From Diphasiastrum complanatum (taxonomy: Eukaryota; Streptophyta; Lycopodiopsida; Lycopodiales; Lycopodiaceae): a stretch of 64,000 nucleotides of DNA. The position numbers and the translations under genes were made by a program. The stretch spans positions 38,951,014 to 39,015,013 of the forward strand of contig CM055102.1 of the NCBI GenBank assembly GCA_029204225.1. The letters are read 5' to 3'. Shown piece after piece: positions 62,701 through 64,000 of the stretch (positions are counted from its first letter, which is position 1; each line of letters begins with the position of its first letter). The notes beneath the pieces are model-generated. The model made no database searches. It was not told the DNA's origin and saw nothing but the letters and a program-made list of their open reading frames with translations.

Positions 62701-64000
62701 GTCAGTAATTTTGGAAAGAAAATTCTAGGACTGTAAAGATCTGATAGTCAATGGTGTGTTTTAATACCTAGTCACGATATGGGAAAGAAGAAAACCATTC
62801 AATTAAATGTGGGGTATTTTGGAAAAATTTTGAGATTTAATCTAGATCCCAATGTGGTATCTCATTATTTACAAATCAGAAGCCCTCAAATCTATTTCTC
62901 GTTTTTTTTATTGAATCCTTTAATTCTAATGTAATTTCTCAAATATAAGACATCAAACTAGTATATATGATTCTTTTCAGCATGAAGTTATTATTCTGAA
63001 AGACTGTTATGTCATATAATTTACTACTTGTGCGAACAGACTTGGAATTCAATAAATTCTAAGGTTAACGTGTTTCAATTTCTTAAACCTAGAATATCTC
63101 TATTGCATAAATGGATTTCGATGGAATAGTAGTTTCTATCACTCAGATTTAAAATATTTGAAGGAGAAGTCTTGTTTGTAATAGAGTGAATTTTTTTAAT
63201 GGAAGCACTTATTATTGACTTTTCTTGGATTTAGATATTTTCATATATCATCTTTTCAGTTAACTTTTATTGAAATTTATAATTTCTTTAAAAGGAGGGG
63301 TGAAGTGGTGGGATAGAAATTCTATTTGGGAATCTGTTGGTTGCATAGTTTTTGGATAAGAACTAGTTGTGGTATATAAATGAGATTTTTCTGGAAGTAA
63401 TTTCAAATAGATTCAGAGTAAGATGCCTAATCGGAACTTTTCGAATAAGAGAAATTCTCTAGGGATTGTGTGGACAATCTGGATCTAGAACAGGTTTGAT
63501 ATTTGAATCATTATCTATTAGTAGTACAGTAAAAGGTCAAAGGTTACTAATTCCATTTTGATTGGAATAGAAGTAGGTTTGATCAGAATATAAGTCTGAA
63601 AGTTCTGTATTGGATCAACCTAATCTTAGTTTTAGTACTAGGATCAGAGAGGGGTTAATTAGTGGGAGAAATTATGTAATTAGAGGTAAGTGGGATTGGA
63701 AAACTATTGATGATAAATTTTATAGTTTTAGGACAATAATGATTGTACTTAACAATCATAGAGAGTTATTGGTTGCTTAATCAATGGATCTATCAAGTTC
63801 TACACATTAGATCTTGATCTAGATTCACTACACATGGATTTAAGCAAGACAATGGATCAATACATCATAAATTAGTGAGAGCGGCCTCACACATGTGGAG
63901 TAATGTCCACAGTACGACCTGCACCTGAAACAACAAGTACAATAGTCCTAGATAGCAATCACTCATAGAAATCACAAGACAAATGACTAGAAATCTCACA
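59790..64000 (+). mobile_element. Interior of the LTR element, no recognisable coding
   Basis: 4.2 kb from the primer site to the window edge. It is AT-rich and densely stopped in all frames; no gag zinc knuckle, protease, integrase or RT motif seen. Either a long leader, a LARD-type interior, or other DNA beyond an unseen 3' end. The element continues or ends outside the window. Confidence 0.4.

Overview
This window looks like nuclear DNA of a land plant with a large, repeat-swollen genome. The base composition is AT-rich, host exons are tiny islands separated by introns of up to about 12 kb, and almost everything else is decayed plant-type transposable elements: Ty1/copia and Ty3/gypsy LTR elements primed by tRNA-iMet or tRNA-Asp, CACTA, hAT and LINE remnants. 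A dirigent gene and a plant-style ZFPL1 gene confirm a land plant. The repeat load and intron size would suit a fern or a gymnosperm, but I cannot place the clade from the sequence alone.

Layout. At 0.27-0.48 kb is an aleurain/cathepsin-H-like protease pseudogene fragment (minus). At 1.2-2.6 kb lies the 3' part of a copia element with a complete 654 bp LTR. From 4.18 to 23.57 kb runs a ZFPL1 homologue (plus, eight exons recovered, all GT-AG; the short first exon was not found). Its 4.1 kb intron holds a BED-finger remnant, a 93 bp tandem repeat and a CT tract. Its 12 kb intron holds a 79 bp repeat, an HSP70 fragment, a gypsy gag-RT fusion with LTR copies, three pieces of one unrecognised acidic protein gene, and a LINE RT scrap. 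Between 24 and 34 kb are copia LTRs and pol fragments, CT tracts and featureless DNA. At 34.7-36.2 kb (minus) is the C-terminal part of an unusual LINE whose protein ends in a zinc motif plus a restriction-enzyme-like endonuclease signature. At 38.1-41.9 kb are parts of two minus-strand gypsy elements: one with a tRNA-Asp primer site, the other with a 909 bp 5' LTR, gag and protease but no RT. At 41.9-43.3 kb is a copia element lacking its whole RT core, with a 725 bp LTR.

At 45.45-45.99 kb there is one compact, apparently intact gene: a secreted dirigent-domain protein (plus). From 46.6 to 50.8 kb a degenerate minus-strand CACTA element keeps its terminal repeat, TNP2, DUF4218 and DUF4216-like parts. 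A copia integrase fragment follows at 51.5-52.7 kb, then a degenerate array of roughly 155 bp units and a 181 bp GA tract. The end of the window (54.3-64 kb) carries two LTR elements with good primer-binding sites but no recognisable proteins. The first (54.3-58.9 kb) resembles a non-autonomous LARD; the second runs off the window.

Functionally only two host loci seem usable: ZFPL1 (Golgi membrane, zinc-finger protein) and the dirigent gene (apoplastic phenoxy-radical coupling). They are unrelated and not co-organised. The items most worth a second look are the restriction-endonuclease-type LINE, the dispersed acidic-protein gene broken up by gypsy LTRs, the recurrent internal deletions in the LTR elements, and the coding-empty LTR elements near the right edge.
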